Source: Laburnicola sp. R22_1
Taxonomy: Eukaryota > Ascomycota > Dothideomycetes > Pleosporales > Didymosphaeriaceae
Assembly (NCBI GenBank): GCA_014281115.1
Contig: JACONQ010000011.1
Span: 1,550,001-1,614,000, forward strand
Reading direction: 5' to 3'
Length of the DNA stretch: 64,000 bases
Under the pieces are notes generated by a model, which was not told where the DNA came from, did no database searches, and was given only the letters and a program-made list of their open reading frames with translations. The position numbers were made by a program, and so were the translations under genes. Shown here one piece after another: positions 11,001 through 22,846 of the stretch. Every line of letters begins with the position of its first letter. Positions within the stretch are counted from its first letter, which is position 1.

Positions 11001-13450
11001 GTGGTTAGCCTCTAAGTTTAGTAATACGAGTATAGGCTGTATTTAATTTCTGCTAAAGAGTGTTCTCTATCTCTATAAGTTGCGTAAAATGGTTTTCTAA
11101 GTTCTAATAATTAATGCGCAGGACGTAGTTATTAAGCAGACGACTTTAGAGCTTCCTAAGCTGTTATTATACGGCCATATAATAATTAGTAAGGATCTTA
11201 GACTTTCTAAGAGTAATAAAGTCCTTCTTTTAATAAATTATAATGGGCTCACAATTAGATATTATCGTATTCTACAACCTAAAGAGAGTTCTTATATAAT
11301 AATATACAACCTTTTAATATCTTAACTTATTCTAACTTTATTATAAACTATTATTCTAATACTTTATAACTAGCCTTAAGTAATTTAAACTCTTAAAGCT
11401 TAGTTTAATTATCTTCTAATTTGTTAGTAATTTATTATATAGTTGTTAATAGTGATGTAATAATATCCTACTACAACATAGGTTTCTAATTAACAGCGCT
11501 AATAAATTATATCTGTTCTTAAACCTTAACTTTATCTAGCTTTAAACTATCTTTTATACTAGTAACACTAACGCAAAGTTTATAATCTAGTATATTACTA
11601 TTAGTATTAGTAATATTAGTAAAGTATATATACTTAGGAAGGTTAGTAGGTAGTAAGCTAGCACAATCTTATTAATTATGTTTTATAATTAAATAATTAG
11701 GTCTGTTAATAAAAGGATTGCCATTATAAAAAAGTCTACTTTTATTATTATTATTGTTATTATTTACAAACGCCTTATTATAATCTTTAGATTAAAGAAG
11801 TTTCTTATTAAAGGTAACTTTACGCTTATTATATTATCGCTCTATCTCTAACAAGTTATTATCTAACTTATTCTAGTCTATAGGCAGAGTACCCTAAGTG
11901 GTGCTTTACTAAGTTAGAACTTCTAACTAAGATACAATAGTAGCAAAGTTATAGGATTTCTTGCGAAAACTAATATTATTATTATTATTTTTGTGGCTTA
12001 GTCTCGCTATCTTATCTACTATATATAATAGGTTTATCTCTTAGTAAGTGTATAATTTAGGTTAAAGGTTAAGGTCGTAAAGTTAAAAACATAGTAGGTA
12101 CTATAGTTAGTCGCCGTAGTTACTTTTATATAATGTATTATGACTCTAGCCTATATATAACTATAAAAATCCAGATATGTATAAAAACCTAAGATATTAT
12201 ATAGTAATATTAGACTTTCTAGGCTTTTACTAAAGTAAATAAGACTTATTAGAATTACTATAAAATCTTAAGACTTTTAACTACGCAAAGCGAGCGCGCC
12301 TAAAGACTAGATTTACTACTATACCACACTAGAGCAATTTACTAGAGGCGTAGATCTTACTAATTTAGCTTATAACTATACCTTAGGCTATAAGTTATCT
12401 AAGTTATTACTAAGTTTATTACTATTATTATAAAGGTTGTGTGTATCTATTATTATAAATTATAGAGATTCTATATATTACTACTATCTACTTTTATTAT
12501 AAAGGTTCTATATATTATAACTATCTACTATTATTATAGAGGTCCTCTATATTATAACTATCTACTATTATTATAGAGATCCTGTATATTATAAGTAATA
12601 GAGAAGATATTATAGTTAGAGACGTTACTATTATTAAAACTAGGTAATAATAATAATATTGTCTTATTTCTTATTAGTAAAGTGAATAGGATTACTATAA
12701 TTTATAGTAACTTATAATAAGTTTAATAAATTATTATATATATGGCGTTAAATTAACTATCTAGGAGTAGTACGACAAAGGCTTTTATCTTAAATAACAT
12801 GACAAAAAAGCAGAGTCCCCTGCTTAGTAATTAAAAATAATTTATTATAGGTGGCTTGTTTAAGTAAGCCAGGCTTATAATTATTATAATAACTAGATTC
12901 GCTTATTAGTAAGCTACTTTTATAACTACCTTAGTAGTTATTATATATAAAGCTTAGTAAGCTTATAGGTTATTATAGAGAGCCATATTACTTATAAGTA
13001 AGTTATTCTCCTAGAGACTATAGTAGTACTAGGGGGCTAATATCTTATAAGACATAATCTACGTGCCGCTATAAATAAGGCAGCAGCCATCCTTTATCTT
13101 CTACTATAATATAAGGACACTATAGAAGTTATTATACTATATATAAGATAACTAGTAGTTAGAATCTAAATATTAGATAGTAGTAATATCTATATAAGGT
13201 AGGTATATAGGCAGGCTATATATATAGCCTCGCTTAGGACCTCGCTTAGTAATCGCGCTAGTCCCAAAAGGGTAATGTAATGTAAGCGAGGGGCCTATAC
13301 CTTAGATTAGTAATAACACGCTAGTAATTAGTACTATTATATTAACTAGTAATTACTATCTAGTAAGAGACTTTAACTTTATACTTTAAAAAATCTTTTT
13401 TTTAAATTCTAGCTAATTAAAGAGCTTTATTTACTAATTAATTAGTATTA
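8092..13450 (-). mobile_element. RIP-degraded Ty3/Gypsy retrotransposon, RT and 5' part (right fragment)
   Basis: The DNA is extremely AT-rich with no long ORF. The minus strand of 8303-8274 reads AYLDNIFIYS, the RT active site YLDDILIYS with the second catalytic Asp codon GAT changed to AAT (G-to-A, RIP type). Upstream protease and gag would lie towards 13 kb, but I cannot read clear motifs. Stops are mostly TAA/TAG produced from CAA/CAG-like codons, as RIP at CpA gives. It is continuous with 1-1490 across the chromovirus insertion. I could not find its LTRs by eye. Confidence 0.75.
12437..12600. repeat. Tandem repeat, about 37-bp unit, four degenerate copies
   Basis: The unit is about AGGTCCTCTATATTATAACT followed by ATCTACTATTATTATAG. 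It recurs roughly every 37-38 bp four times, with point changes mostly C/T and G/A. It lies inside the RIP-degraded element, in what would be its 5' or gag-proximal part. Confidence 0.75.
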
Positions 13451-13462
13451 TTTTAATAGTAT

Positions 13463-13599
13463 AGGTGCCCTAGGTGCACTAGCAGCATAGGTGCGTATCT
13501 TTGCGCAATCTTACGCATGTGCACACTAAGAAAAAAGTAGTATTACTAGTGCGCAGGCGTGCGCAGGCGTGCTCAGAGCCGCTTAGGTGCCCTAGGTGC
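13463..13599. repeat. Direct repeats at the edge of the AT-rich block
   Basis: AGGTGCCCTAGGTGC occurs at 13463-13477 and 13585-13599. Between them GCGCAGGCGT is repeated twice in tandem (13551-13570). About 100 bp further, near 13,700-13,740, base composition switches to normal genic DNA. The repeats may be the end of the old transposable element or of a small non-autonomous one. Confidence 0.5.
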
Positions 13600-13699
13600 T
13601 TATGCTCGCTTAAAACTTTTCCCTTAGTAAGTATTGTTTTATTACTAGTAATTTTACTAATTCTATTTTTTTATTTTAATTAAGGTTTTTTTTTGTGAA

Positions 13700-14140
13700 T
13701 AAAGCTGCATCCCGCAACTATTAGTACTTAATTAACTTCTATTTTGCTAAGGGCTTTCAACTCTATTGCCTCAGTAGCTGTCGGTGCCCAAGCCACTAGA
13801 CAACGCTTTGCAATGGACTGGTTTGCTCCCTTGGCATGGCTAGTGCATCGCATCCTTAGCGTAGATAGATTCTAAAAGTAGTAGTGATAGAATTTATATT
13901 TTCTCCACATCCATACCATCACAACGGTGAAGCGAATGCCTGGTGATGTCACCCGTTCTCGCGTCTTCGCGCGTCTTAGCGCGAAGTGTGTTTCACCGAG
14001 CCCCACTTTTCATGCAACGATGAACAAACAGCCCCTACTCCCCCAAAAAGACCCCCGGTAGAGAATTGGGCATCGTCACCCAAGGCATCACCCAGTGCAC
14101 CCCTCCCCAGGCTTGAACAATCACAACCACACGCGCTGAA
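13700..14140. promoter_or_regulatory. Isochore boundary and upstream region of the HLTF-like gene
   Basis: No gene seen. Composition changes from AT-rich repeat to GC-balanced DNA over the first ~50 bases. A GCGTCTTCGCGCGTCTTAGC repeat-like motif lies about 160 bp before the next start codon. A regulatory role is only inferred. Confidence 0.4.
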
Positions 14141-17137
14141 ATGGCGCCCTTCAAGCGACCTTATGACAGTGGCTACGACAGCTCGTTCGCGTCCCAACGT
14201 AATGTCAACGCATCCTCATCCCCAGCACACGCGCGCTCGCAAGCATACTCGTCGCAACATCGGGCGCCAAAACTGCCGCGTACGAGCTACCACGCGCAGT
14301 CGTCGCGCGTGCTGTCCGGATGCACCCAAAATGATCCGCTTGTTATAGATGACGAGGACGACGACGACGACGATGCGTCGCAAGAGGTGCAGGGCGCGAC
14401 TCAGAGCTACAATGAGACCGAGATGAGCTACGTCTTATACGGCGTCATCCACACCAAAATCGTGGGCGTGAGGTATTACAACGGAACGGCCACTGTGGGC
14501 GAACTCGCAACACCTCGACGCGAGCCACACAATCCATACGATGGTGAGTGGCTAAGCAGCATTCTCTATCTTGACGCCTGAGTGCTTACGCGACTAGGCA
14601 ACGCAATTCAAGTTCTCAACGTGCATGGTACCCAGATTGGTCATATACCGAGGACCCAGGCAGCGCAGCTGGCCCCGTACATGGACAACCGGAGTCTTAT
14701 CGTCGAAGCTGTCATCACCGGGCGCAAAGGCGACTACGAATGCCCCATCAATCTCCGCCTCTATGGCACCGACGAACCGGCTGCGAGAGATAATCTCATT
14801 CGACGCATGAGAAACGACCGTCTCCCTGTATCCTCTGTCGAGGCCGCTACCCAACGGCAGAAAGATGAGCAGCAGAGACAGAGGGTCGCCACCCAGGCTG
14901 CCCAACGGGCGAAGAAGAAAGGTGGCGCTGTTGTGACTATTGGCGATCAGCAATATGCTAGCGGACTGTCAGTGTATGCGGCTGGGCCTTCACAAGCTGC
15001 CGGACCAGGCCCGAGCCTGGAGGATATCATTGGTGGCAGCGAGCGGTTCAATCCGAGGAATGCTGAGCAATTCGTCGAAGAGTTCGGCATCAAGGAGTCT
15101 GATCTGGTAAGCAACCATTATCCTGGCCATAACATCTATCTAACAATCCCATAGGCTGGGATGCCAAAGGCCTCCCAGCCCGATGCTCTTCTCACGGAGC
15201 TGCACGACTTCCAACTCCAAGGGTTGCACTGGTTACTAGAAAAAGAGAGCCCCCGGTTACCAGCTGAAGGTAGTAAGGACGTCGTACAGATGTGGCAGCG
15301 CCATCCGAGCACGCGCGGTGCATTCACGAACATTGCCACCAACTTCTCTGTTACCAACCCTGCTCTTGCTAGTGGCGGAATCTTGGCTGATGATATGGGT
15401 CTTGGAAAGACGATCCAGGTCATATCACTTATCATGGCTGATCGGCAGCTCGGTCGTCGCGCGCCTGATACCAGCAATGCTACGCTCATTCTCGCGCCTG
15501 TGAGTGTGATGAGCAATTGGAGTACGCAGATCAAAAAGCATGTCAAGGACGAACATGCCTTGCGTGTCATGTTTTACCATGGCAGCCGAAAGCAGCCCAT
15601 CACACCCAAGCATATCCAGGACTACGATGTGGTCATTAGCACCTACGATAGCGTGTCTTCAGAATGGCATGCACAGAAGTCAGCTGCCCTTCCTAGGAAG
15701 TCTGGCGTTTTCTCTGTCAAGTGGCGCCGTGTCATCCTCGACGAAGGGCATAACATACGCAATCCAAAGGCGAAAAAGACAGTCGCCGCGACGTATCTCA
15801 TGGCACAGTCGCGGTGGGCGCTCACTGGCACCCCCATCATCAACAACCTGAAGGACTTATTCTCCTTGGTCCGCTTCCTTCGTATCTCTGGCGGCCTCGA
15901 TTCGCTTGAGATCTTCCACGCCGCCATCATGCGCCCAGTTTTGCAGGGTGATGCGCGTGGCAGCCGTTGCTTGCAGATGCTCATGGCAGGTATTTGCCTT
16001 CGTCGCAAGAAAGAAATGTCTTTCATTGATTTGCGTCTTCCGGACCTTACAGAATACGTTCACAAGGTCACACTTCTGCCGCACGAGCAGGAAAAGTATG
16101 ATGCATTCGAGGCGCAGGCCAAGGGAACACTTGATCTCTATCGTCACAAAGCAGGAGGAAGAGATGCATCTGACACGTACCGCCATCTGCTCGAGGTCCT
16201 CCTCCGCATGCGGCAACTATGCAACCACTGGAAATTGGTCAGCGAAGAGCGTATCGATGCGATCATGCAGCAGCTCGAGGCCGAAGGCATTGTCGACCTA
16301 ACAGAAGAGAACAAATCAGCGCTCCAAAAGCTGCTCCAGCTCTCCATCGATTCCCAAGAAGACTGCCCCATCTGCCTCGACTCGTTCAAGAGCCCCATCA
16401 TCACCAAGTGCGCCCACATCTTCTGTACACCCTGCATCGAGCGCGTCATAGAAACCCAACACAAATGCCCCATGTGCCGCGCCGAACTCGACACCCTCGC
16501 CACCACGACCGTCAAGCCCGCAAAAGAAACCGCCGCCCCACCGCCCCCAACCCAAGAACAAATCGCCGACAAAGAATCCCTCGCAAGCAACGCCTCCAGC
16601 AAAGTCAAAGCGCTCCTCTCCATCCTCACCGCGGCCGCTCAAGATCCCTCCAACAAAACCATCATCTTCAGCCAATGGACCTCCTTCCTCGACGTCCTGC
16701 AACCCCACCTCACAGCCGCAGGCCTCCATTTCACCCGCATCGACGGCTCCATGCCCGCCACAGCCCGCGATGCTGCCCTCGAAACATTCGACGCCTCCCC
16801 GACCACCACCATCATGCTCGCCTCCCTCTCCGTCTGCTCCGTCGGCCTCAACCTCGTGGCAGCTAACCACGTCATCCTCTCCGACTCGTGGTGGGCCCCT
16901 GCGATTGAAGACCAAGCTGTCGACCGTGTGCATCGGCTCGGGCAGAAGCGCGAGACCAAAGTTTTTAGGCTGGTGGTTGAGGATAGTATCGAGGAGAGGG
17001 TGTTGGGCATTCAGGAGGATAAGCGCAAGTTGATGAGTCTGGCGTTTGCGGAGAAGGAGGGTGGGGGAAGGAAAAAGAAGAGGGGGGCGGCGGGGTTGGC
17101 GGATTTGGAGAGGTTGTTGGGGAGTCAGAAAAGGTAA
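14141..17137 (+). CDS. HLTF/Rad5-like DNA translocase and E3 ligase (HIRAN-SNF2-RING-helicase C)
   Basis: Exons 14141-14543, 14598-15106 and 15155-17137 (introns 54 and 48 bp) give 964 aa. An acidic Asp run (about residue 72-78) is followed by a HIRAN domain (about 96-175, containing VGELATPRREPHNPYDG), which in HLTF binds 3'-DNA ends at stalled forks. The SNF2 ATPase follows with Walker A DMGLGKTIQ (about 385) and Walker B LDEGHNIRNP. A C3HC4 RING (CPICLDSF...CPMCRAEL, about 706-745) sits between the two helicase lobes. The C-terminal lobe has DRVHRLGQKR. HIRAN plus RING inside SNF2 is diagnostic of the HLTF/Rad5/Rad8 group, which polyubiquitinates PCNA and reverses forks in error-free damage tolerance. 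A Rad16- or Uls1-like role is less likely because of the HIRAN domain. Nuclear. Confidence 0.93.
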
Positions 17138-17991
17138 GGAGGGAGAGTTATGTGGTGTGGTGTGCTGTGGTGTGCTATGCGGGGAAAGAGGTTTGTATGA
17201 TTATGATTTTTCTCATGTCTGTTGAATTTGCATTTTGAGTTCTCGCTTGGAATAGGCGTTACGGTATGATGGGTAGGTAGGTAGTAGAAAGGGATAGGAT
17301 CGTCTTCACGGACGGCAGGTACTCTTTCCTTGTCATGTCTCTCAATCCCATCGGCACTGAAAAGTTTCAATTGAATGAAAATCTCTAAAGTAGTAAGATA
17401 TGCTGTAGCCTGAAGGACGATCTTTAGAATTGACCACATAAAACAATGTCATTTGCAAATGTTCGATCGCAACAGCCTTCATATCATCAATCACCTGCCA
17501 CACGTGCTTCCTCCAGGCATCGCTTGATACGTGCACCCATCCGCCTCGCTATGTTGGACGGACACGTTGTCTGCGTCATGCCTCCCACTAAAGATGTCTC
17601 ATGTACGTCAAAGTTTCGAAGAGATATTATGGCAGTCCAAAGCCAATGTTCGAAACTTGTTGAGGTCGGACAGCTCCCGGCCCAACGGTTGAGACCTCCG
17701 ATGTGTTGTCCATGTTTTGGTGTCGGGTACACGGTACATAGCAAGCGGATCACATGTTCCGTCATCCTTTCTGCGATGATTTGTCAAACGTGGACTGACG
17801 TCCTGGTTTTATTATGTTTGACGAAAGCGGCGTTTGTGCTCACTACAGGCCCTCGTTTTCGGTACTTATCCTCGGCGGCTCTCTCGAGTTGGAGCGCTTC
17901 GATCGGAGAGGGGATACGCTACGCACGTACCAAATACGTTAGAAGGTACCCTTCGACAAGGCACGTGTACTAGGGTAAAGAAACAGGGGTC
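17138..17991. other. Intergenic region between convergent genes
   Basis: Holds the 3' ends of the HLTF-like and Nep1-like genes. A 175-codon open frame on the + strand (17446-17973) has no recognisable domain and unlikely composition, so I do not call it a gene. Confidence 0.6.
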
Positions 17992-18951
17992 CTACGATTC
18001 TCTGCGCTCGGCCTCTTTCTTCCTATCCTCGATGAGCTTCTGCATCACCTTGCGCCCATCGTGCGCATTGATACGCTGGCCCCGCATGCTCATCGATATC
18101 TTCTCGCTCGCATCCGCCTTCAAAAGCCTCTTGAGAAGCAAGTGCTTCATCGCAATGCACACGAAGACTCCACAGTCGCTGCTGTTGTCCTGTTGCGGGG
18201 CGTCGTCCATTGGGATGAACCGTAGCTCTTTCTTGAGCACCTTCTCCAGCTTTCTCGTAGTTTGGCGGGCTACTTGCTCGTTCGCAGCGTGTAAGCTGTC
18301 GTAGTGGAAGCAGACGCCGTCGATGACGGACACGAGGAGGAGCGACCAGTGAGAGCCACCTGCGGCTTGATCGACATCGTCGTTGTCGTTTATAGGGAGG
18401 AAGACGTGTGTTGTTTGAGTAAAGTCCGGGAGGTTGTTGAGAAAGGTCTGGTCCATAGACTGGGTCATTCGAAGGAGGTAGGACAGTTGCGGGCGCATGA
18501 GCACGATTTGCGCGCGTGGGAAGGATTTGAGTTCTTCGCGTTCGAGATACCTGGGGTACACTGTCAGCGACGTGGACGGCAGCGGGGGGTAGTAGGCGCA
18601 CTCTTGCCAGAATTCAATGGCCTGGGAAGTCTGTTAGCCATGTGGGCTGCTCTGTGGCGGCAGATTGCGTACCGCATCAGACAGCCATTCGCCGTCTCGT
18701 AAGCTGTCTATGTCCTGGTAGTACACTGCGCTGCATTAGTCTGCTACCCGCGACCGGGCGTGGTGCGCGGAATGAAGAATGGGTCGCCGCGTACTCACAC
18801 CGTACATCGTGGTCTAGACCTGTTAGCACGCCTTGCCTGGTCGCGCTCCCGCTCGGGCTGCGAACTCACAGGAAAGATAGGGGGCTTTGGGGTCGTAGGA
18901 GCCCAGATGTCTCCTCGCGCGGTTCGCCATCTTGGAAAGACTGCCGGGCAT
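17992..18951 (-). CDS. Nep1/SENP8-type NEDD8-specific cysteine protease (C48)
   Basis: Exons (minus) 18951-18870, 18819-18799, 18725-18673 and 18621-17992 give 261 aa, all in phase. The second exon is only 21 nt. The fold is the Ulp1 C48 protease. The catalytic residues are visible: His143 in GSHWSLLL, Asp160 in HYDSL, Gln196 in QQDNSSDCG and Cys202 in the same block. The N-terminal LSCLDHDVRLYYQDIDSL followed by DGEWLSDAAIEFW matches the substrate-contact start of small NEDD8 proteases rather than the larger Ulp1/Ulp2. The expected function is to mature NEDD8/Rub1 and remove it from cullins and other targets, in cytosol and nucleus. A SUMO protease cannot be excluded by eye, but size favours Nep1. 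Confidence 0.88.
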
Positions 18952-19422
18952 CTTCGCGTCCGCGGCTCGCAGCAGATATACCGAAGGTAGTAAAGACGCC
19001 CTGCAGCGGAACAAAGGCGAGAGGAACAAAGCCGAAGGACGCAATAGGTGCGGGAGATGCCGGTAAGAGCAAGATGGAAGTAGTGGTAGGGTCGTGTTCT
19101 GCCTGGCCACAGACGGTCCCGAGCGGTGGAGGGCGGTGGATGGCGGTGGGACGCCCTCGTCTGGCCCAAATGCCCCGCCGTGACGGGCGCATGGCTCCGT
19201 GGGCACTGCAGCAGTGGGCAGGTGCAGGGATGACGTGGCCCTGGTCGCCCCGTCCCATCAGCACCACCACGCTAGCTACTTGCACTCATATCGAACCTAC
19301 CACGCTACCAAAGTACATGTGCCTCCAGCACCATTATAGAAAGCTTGTATTCAAATGCTGCTCCAACGCCGCTGTATAAACCATCACGACCTTTTGATGC
19401 GTCCATTCGCCATGCCGCAAGG
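18952..19422. promoter_or_regulatory. Upstream region of the Nep1-like gene and 3' flank of the BCAT gene
   Basis: No coding signal beyond overlapping chance frames. It is GC-rich near 19,080-19,230. Both neighbours are on the minus strand, so this should contain the Nep1 promoter and the aminotransferase terminator. Confidence 0.5.
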
Positions 19423-20938
19423 TCACGGCAGCTGGCCAACAGTCTTCTCCGTGCCATTCACCCTCTTCTCCTTGCCCCATGACTCCGGCTTGTCCACCTT
19501 GCAAAGCCAGCCCTGTTTGTCTTCAATCGTACCAAGCTGGATGCCCTTCAATGTCGTTAGGAGCTTCACGCAAGCTGGCCCTGGCTCCTCGGCCGCGTCC
19601 TGGTACGACATCTTCTCGCCCTTGGACTCCAGAGTGATGGACCTGATGGGAACCAGGGCTGCGGCGGTACCAGCAGCGAGGACTTCATCGAACTCGCCGA
19701 GTTCGTCGTAGGGGATCTGCAGTTGAATGAGTGAGGATGTGAGAAAGAACGACCGACCGAGCTTACCTCCCGCGACTCGACTTCCCAACCAAACGACTCG
19801 GCAATCCGGAGAACAGAGTCGCCTGTCACACTCTTGATGATGTTCTTGCTGCTCGACGATACAAGTTTGAATTTTTCGCCATTCTTCTTCACACCAATGA
19901 ACGCAGACGTCGAGAACTCGTCGATAACCGTCCGCGTCTTGCTGTCCAAGTGAAGCGTGATTCCGTAGCCAGCTTTATGCGCCTTCTCGCTCCACCGCAG
20001 AACCGGCGCATAGTTTCCACCAACCTTGGCCGAACCGGTACCCTCGGGAGCCGAGCGATCAAAGTCCTCGAGAATGAGCGCATCTACGGGATGTGTTCCG
20101 TGATACACACCCGTCGGGATCACAAACACGCAGAACGTGTACTCTTCAGGCGGATTCAGTCCTAGCTGCGCAGAGCTGCCAAACAACAACGGCCTCACGT
20201 ACATGGCGGCACCTGTCTCGTGCGGCGGCACATATGCTGCGTTCATCCCTACTGCGAGCTTGCAGCATGCGAGGAAGTGATCTGTGGGTACTCCGGGCAT
20301 TGAGACGAACGAGGCCGAGTGCTGCATACGCTCAGCGTTCTTGGTAGGCCTAAAGATGTTGACCGAGCCATCGGGACTCCGGAATGCTTTTAGGCCTTCG
20401 TAGCATTGTTGACCGTAGTTCAGAGCGGGTGCCATGCCGTGAAGGCGGAGATAGGGATCCTCGACGAATGTCGGTGCTGTCCACTTTCCGGTGTGGACAG
20501 AATAGTGTGATTCGACATGACCGGCAACTAGTAGTACTCAGTTTTCTGTTGTTGAATATGAAGCAATATGAAATGGCCAAATGAACACGGGAAACCCAAG
20601 TTGACGTGCAGTCTTCCACTTTGATCTGCCACAACATTATCTTCGCGGGTACAGTGGTCTCTCAAATCACTCGGCAACACATCGCCTCTCGCATGACTCA
20701 AAGGGAGATTCCGCACGAATGAATGACCGTGGGCGGCAAGCCAATGACAAGTACTATGGAAGTCGGATAAGAATATTCCTCGGCATCAACTTTACCTTCT
20801 CGAATTTTGAAGCCTACGTTGCTCCAATCTGTCATGACAGTTAGTCGCGTGATATGCTACGAGCATGGACCCTTCAGATGGATCCGACCTAGCTGGCATA
20901 CCAATGGTGTTTACTGGAGGCGGAGGATAGTCAGACAT
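19423..20938 (-). CDS. Branched-chain amino acid aminotransferase (PLP fold type IV)
   Basis: Exons (minus) 20938-20902, 20828-20796, 20527-19767 and 19716-19423 give 374 aa. The first exon encodes MSDYPPPPVNTI, then DWSNVGFKIREV and AGHVESHYSVHTGKW, as in BCATs. The PLP-binding lysine is Lys191 in GTGSAKVGGNYAP. NYGQQCYEGLKAFR and the C-terminal ELGEFDEVLAAGTAAALVPI are also family signatures. It transfers the amino group between leucine, isoleucine or valine and 2-oxoglutarate, in branched-chain amino acid synthesis and breakdown. No mitochondrial targeting peptide is evident, so cytosolic location is likelier. Some BCAT-like enzymes serve secondary metabolism (ToxF-like), but no toxin-type cluster is seen here. 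Confidence 0.92.
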
Positions 20939-21421
20939 GCTGCTAGGTCTCTGAGAGTTGATGTTCGGGTTGGGAGTCAAAATTACAAAGGACTCGAAAA
21001 TTGTTTCTATTGAGGCAATGAGCAATTCGCGTGCGATATCGGTATCGGTGCGACCGGACCGGCCGGTGGGAGTCCAGAGCGACGCGCAACTGTGTCAGTT
21101 ACTAGCGCTGTAGCTGTCGTCAGCTTCACAGTGTTGCCCGCACAACACACAAGTTATCATCGACTAATGACATTACGTCTGCACGCATCGCGAGGCTGTT
21201 CCTGCAGCATCCGTCGAGGAGTAAGCGAGCGGAGCGGAGCGGAACAGTGCTGGACGGGGCTCAATAGGGCTTGGCGTAGGGCATGATTTCCGAAATCCAT
21301 AGCGAGTCGCAAGTTCAAACTTATTAGGCGTCACACCACCAGCATCTTCTGGAGATATAGGCCCTCGATCGCCGTCGTACTGGCGCACTCTCCATCTCAA
21401 GCCTGACACTTATTTCTAACC
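20939..21421. promoter_or_regulatory. Shared upstream region of BCAT (-) and Erv2 (+)
   Basis: The 483 bp between divergent start codons must contain both promoters. A GGCCGGTGGGAG/GACCGGACCGGCC-type GC palindromic tract lies near 21,050-21,070. No further assignable element. Confidence 0.45.
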
Positions 21422-22096
21422 ATGGTACCGTCTGCTGCCCGGAGCCGGTTCGTGCTGCTGGCCTTGTTCGGCATCGCGCTCTTCACCTTTTTGTTACTGG
21501 GAGGCTATCGAGCACCCGACGGGCATCCTTCGCCGATACAGCAGGCAAAGCTGGGCAAAGAAAGAGGTGCCTCGAGCGGTGCTGTGCTCACGGGGCATGC
21601 GATAGCTCCCAAGCTAGGTAACGCAACGGCGAAGTACGTCTAGCAAACATGGTCCGCATGATACGATCACAGCTGACTGTTTTACAGGGCCGAACTGGGT
21701 CGCGCAGCCTGGAAAGTGCTCCACACGACCTTTGGACGCTTCCCCGAGAAGCCCACCGACGAGGAGAAGGAAGCCTTGCGATCATACGTATACCTATTCC
21801 AGCGCTTGTACCCCTGGTACGCCACCCGCCATACGGCGTAGTCACAGCTGGAAGTCAGGCGGGCTAACTGAGTTTGCAGCGGAGAGTGCGCCGAACACTT
21901 TGGAAAGGTGCTAGCCAGATATCCTCCCCAAGTGTCGTCACGGTCCGCAGCTGCCATGTGGGGGTGCATGGTACACAATGTTGTGAACAAGCGACTGCAC
22001 AAGCCCGAGTTCAACTGCGAGAACATCGGAGATGCGTACGACTGCGGATGCGCAGACGAAGACGCGAAGAAGAGCAAGGACGGGCAGCCCGTATGA
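21422..22096 (+). CDS. Erv2-type FAD-linked sulfhydryl oxidase (ER)
   Basis: Exons 21422-21633, 21688-21816 and 21880-22096 give 185 aa. An N-terminal membrane anchor (about residues 9-27, FVLLALFGIALFTFLLLGG) is followed by the Erv/ALR fold. AELGRAAWKVLHTTFGRFPE starts the domain. The active-site CxxC is CGEC at 114-117, with the first Cys split by intron 2. The FAD-binding part reads WGCMVHNVVNK. The C-terminal shuttle pair is CGC at 169-171, the motif that distinguishes Erv2 from Erv1. It oxidises thiols with O2 to make disulfides for secretory proteins through PDI. The length matches yeast Erv2 (196 aa). Confidence 0.94.
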
Positions 22097-22698
22097 TAGC
22101 CCGAACATGGCGCTGTTGATAGCAGAGACGAGCGCTTGACAAGCTGGAAGCGGCGCAGGTCGAGGCCAGATATCCCAGGTCGGATGCAAGGGGGAGCGAG
22201 CATGGGCTCGGTCAGCGACATCGAAAGATACGAAGGGGGAAGTGCTGCGAAAGTCACCCCGGACCCAGCGCCCACACGGGTTGCACGTCTATGTGACCAG
22301 CAGAGGGCCATGTCTCACGAACCGATGGGCAATTGCCCTCTTTGCGCCGACAAGCACAGCTAGAGACGACGGGACTTGGTGGGGTGGGCGACGCAGGGTG
22401 GTGGGCCTCGGAGCATCCCCGCTGGTCACGTCAGCCGGGGGTTCACAGGAGCATGTCTCAAATGGTGGTCTGGGGGAGCGGCGTAGTATGCAGTGCCGGA
22501 CTCGAGACGGCAAACAGGGCGCCTGCCAAGGAGGGTCACGACGACAGAGGGCCGCCACAAGGACGGGTTCCTGGCTGGCTATAGCAGACAGACGACACAA
22601 TCCATACAGGTCGTGTAGGTGCGACACGGCGCATTCTGCCACCAGACGGGAGAGGGTCGCATCATCCCGGCTCCACGTCACCTGTGCCTCTCCCATCT

Positions 22699-22734
22699 CC
22701 AGCACCAGCACCAGCACCAGCACCAGCACCAGCA
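22699..22734. repeat. (CCAGCA)6 microsatellite
   Basis: Six exact copies of CCAGCA. It is non-coding by my reading and probably length-variable between strains. Confidence 0.9.
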
Positions 22735-22810
22735 AGCTGTCGTGTGGCTTGCACTGGTTCGTCGCGTGATTTATTTTTGGACGGGCGTCAATCGTGCAGC
22801 TGGCGGCCGT

Positions 22811-22846
22811 GTCGCTGCATGTCGCTGCATGTCGCTGCATGTCGCG
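22811..22846. repeat. (GTCGCTGCAT)3 tandem repeat
   Basis: Three exact 10-bp copies followed by a partial GTCGCGGCAG copy, about 230 bp upstream of the next gene. Confidence 0.85.

Noticed and set aside
13501..13683. 60-codon frame at the edge of the AT-rich block
   Set aside because: Overlaps the short repeats; the hydrophobic tail comes from T-rich sequence.
16316..16933. 205-codon Gly/Asp-rich frame on - strand inside the HLTF-like gene
   Set aside because: Antisense shadow of the RING/helicase exon; repetitive composition.
17446..17973. 175-codon open frame on + strand between HLTF-like and Nep1-like genes
   Set aside because: No domain, odd composition, no plausible splice extension, and lies in the 3' flank of two convergent genes.
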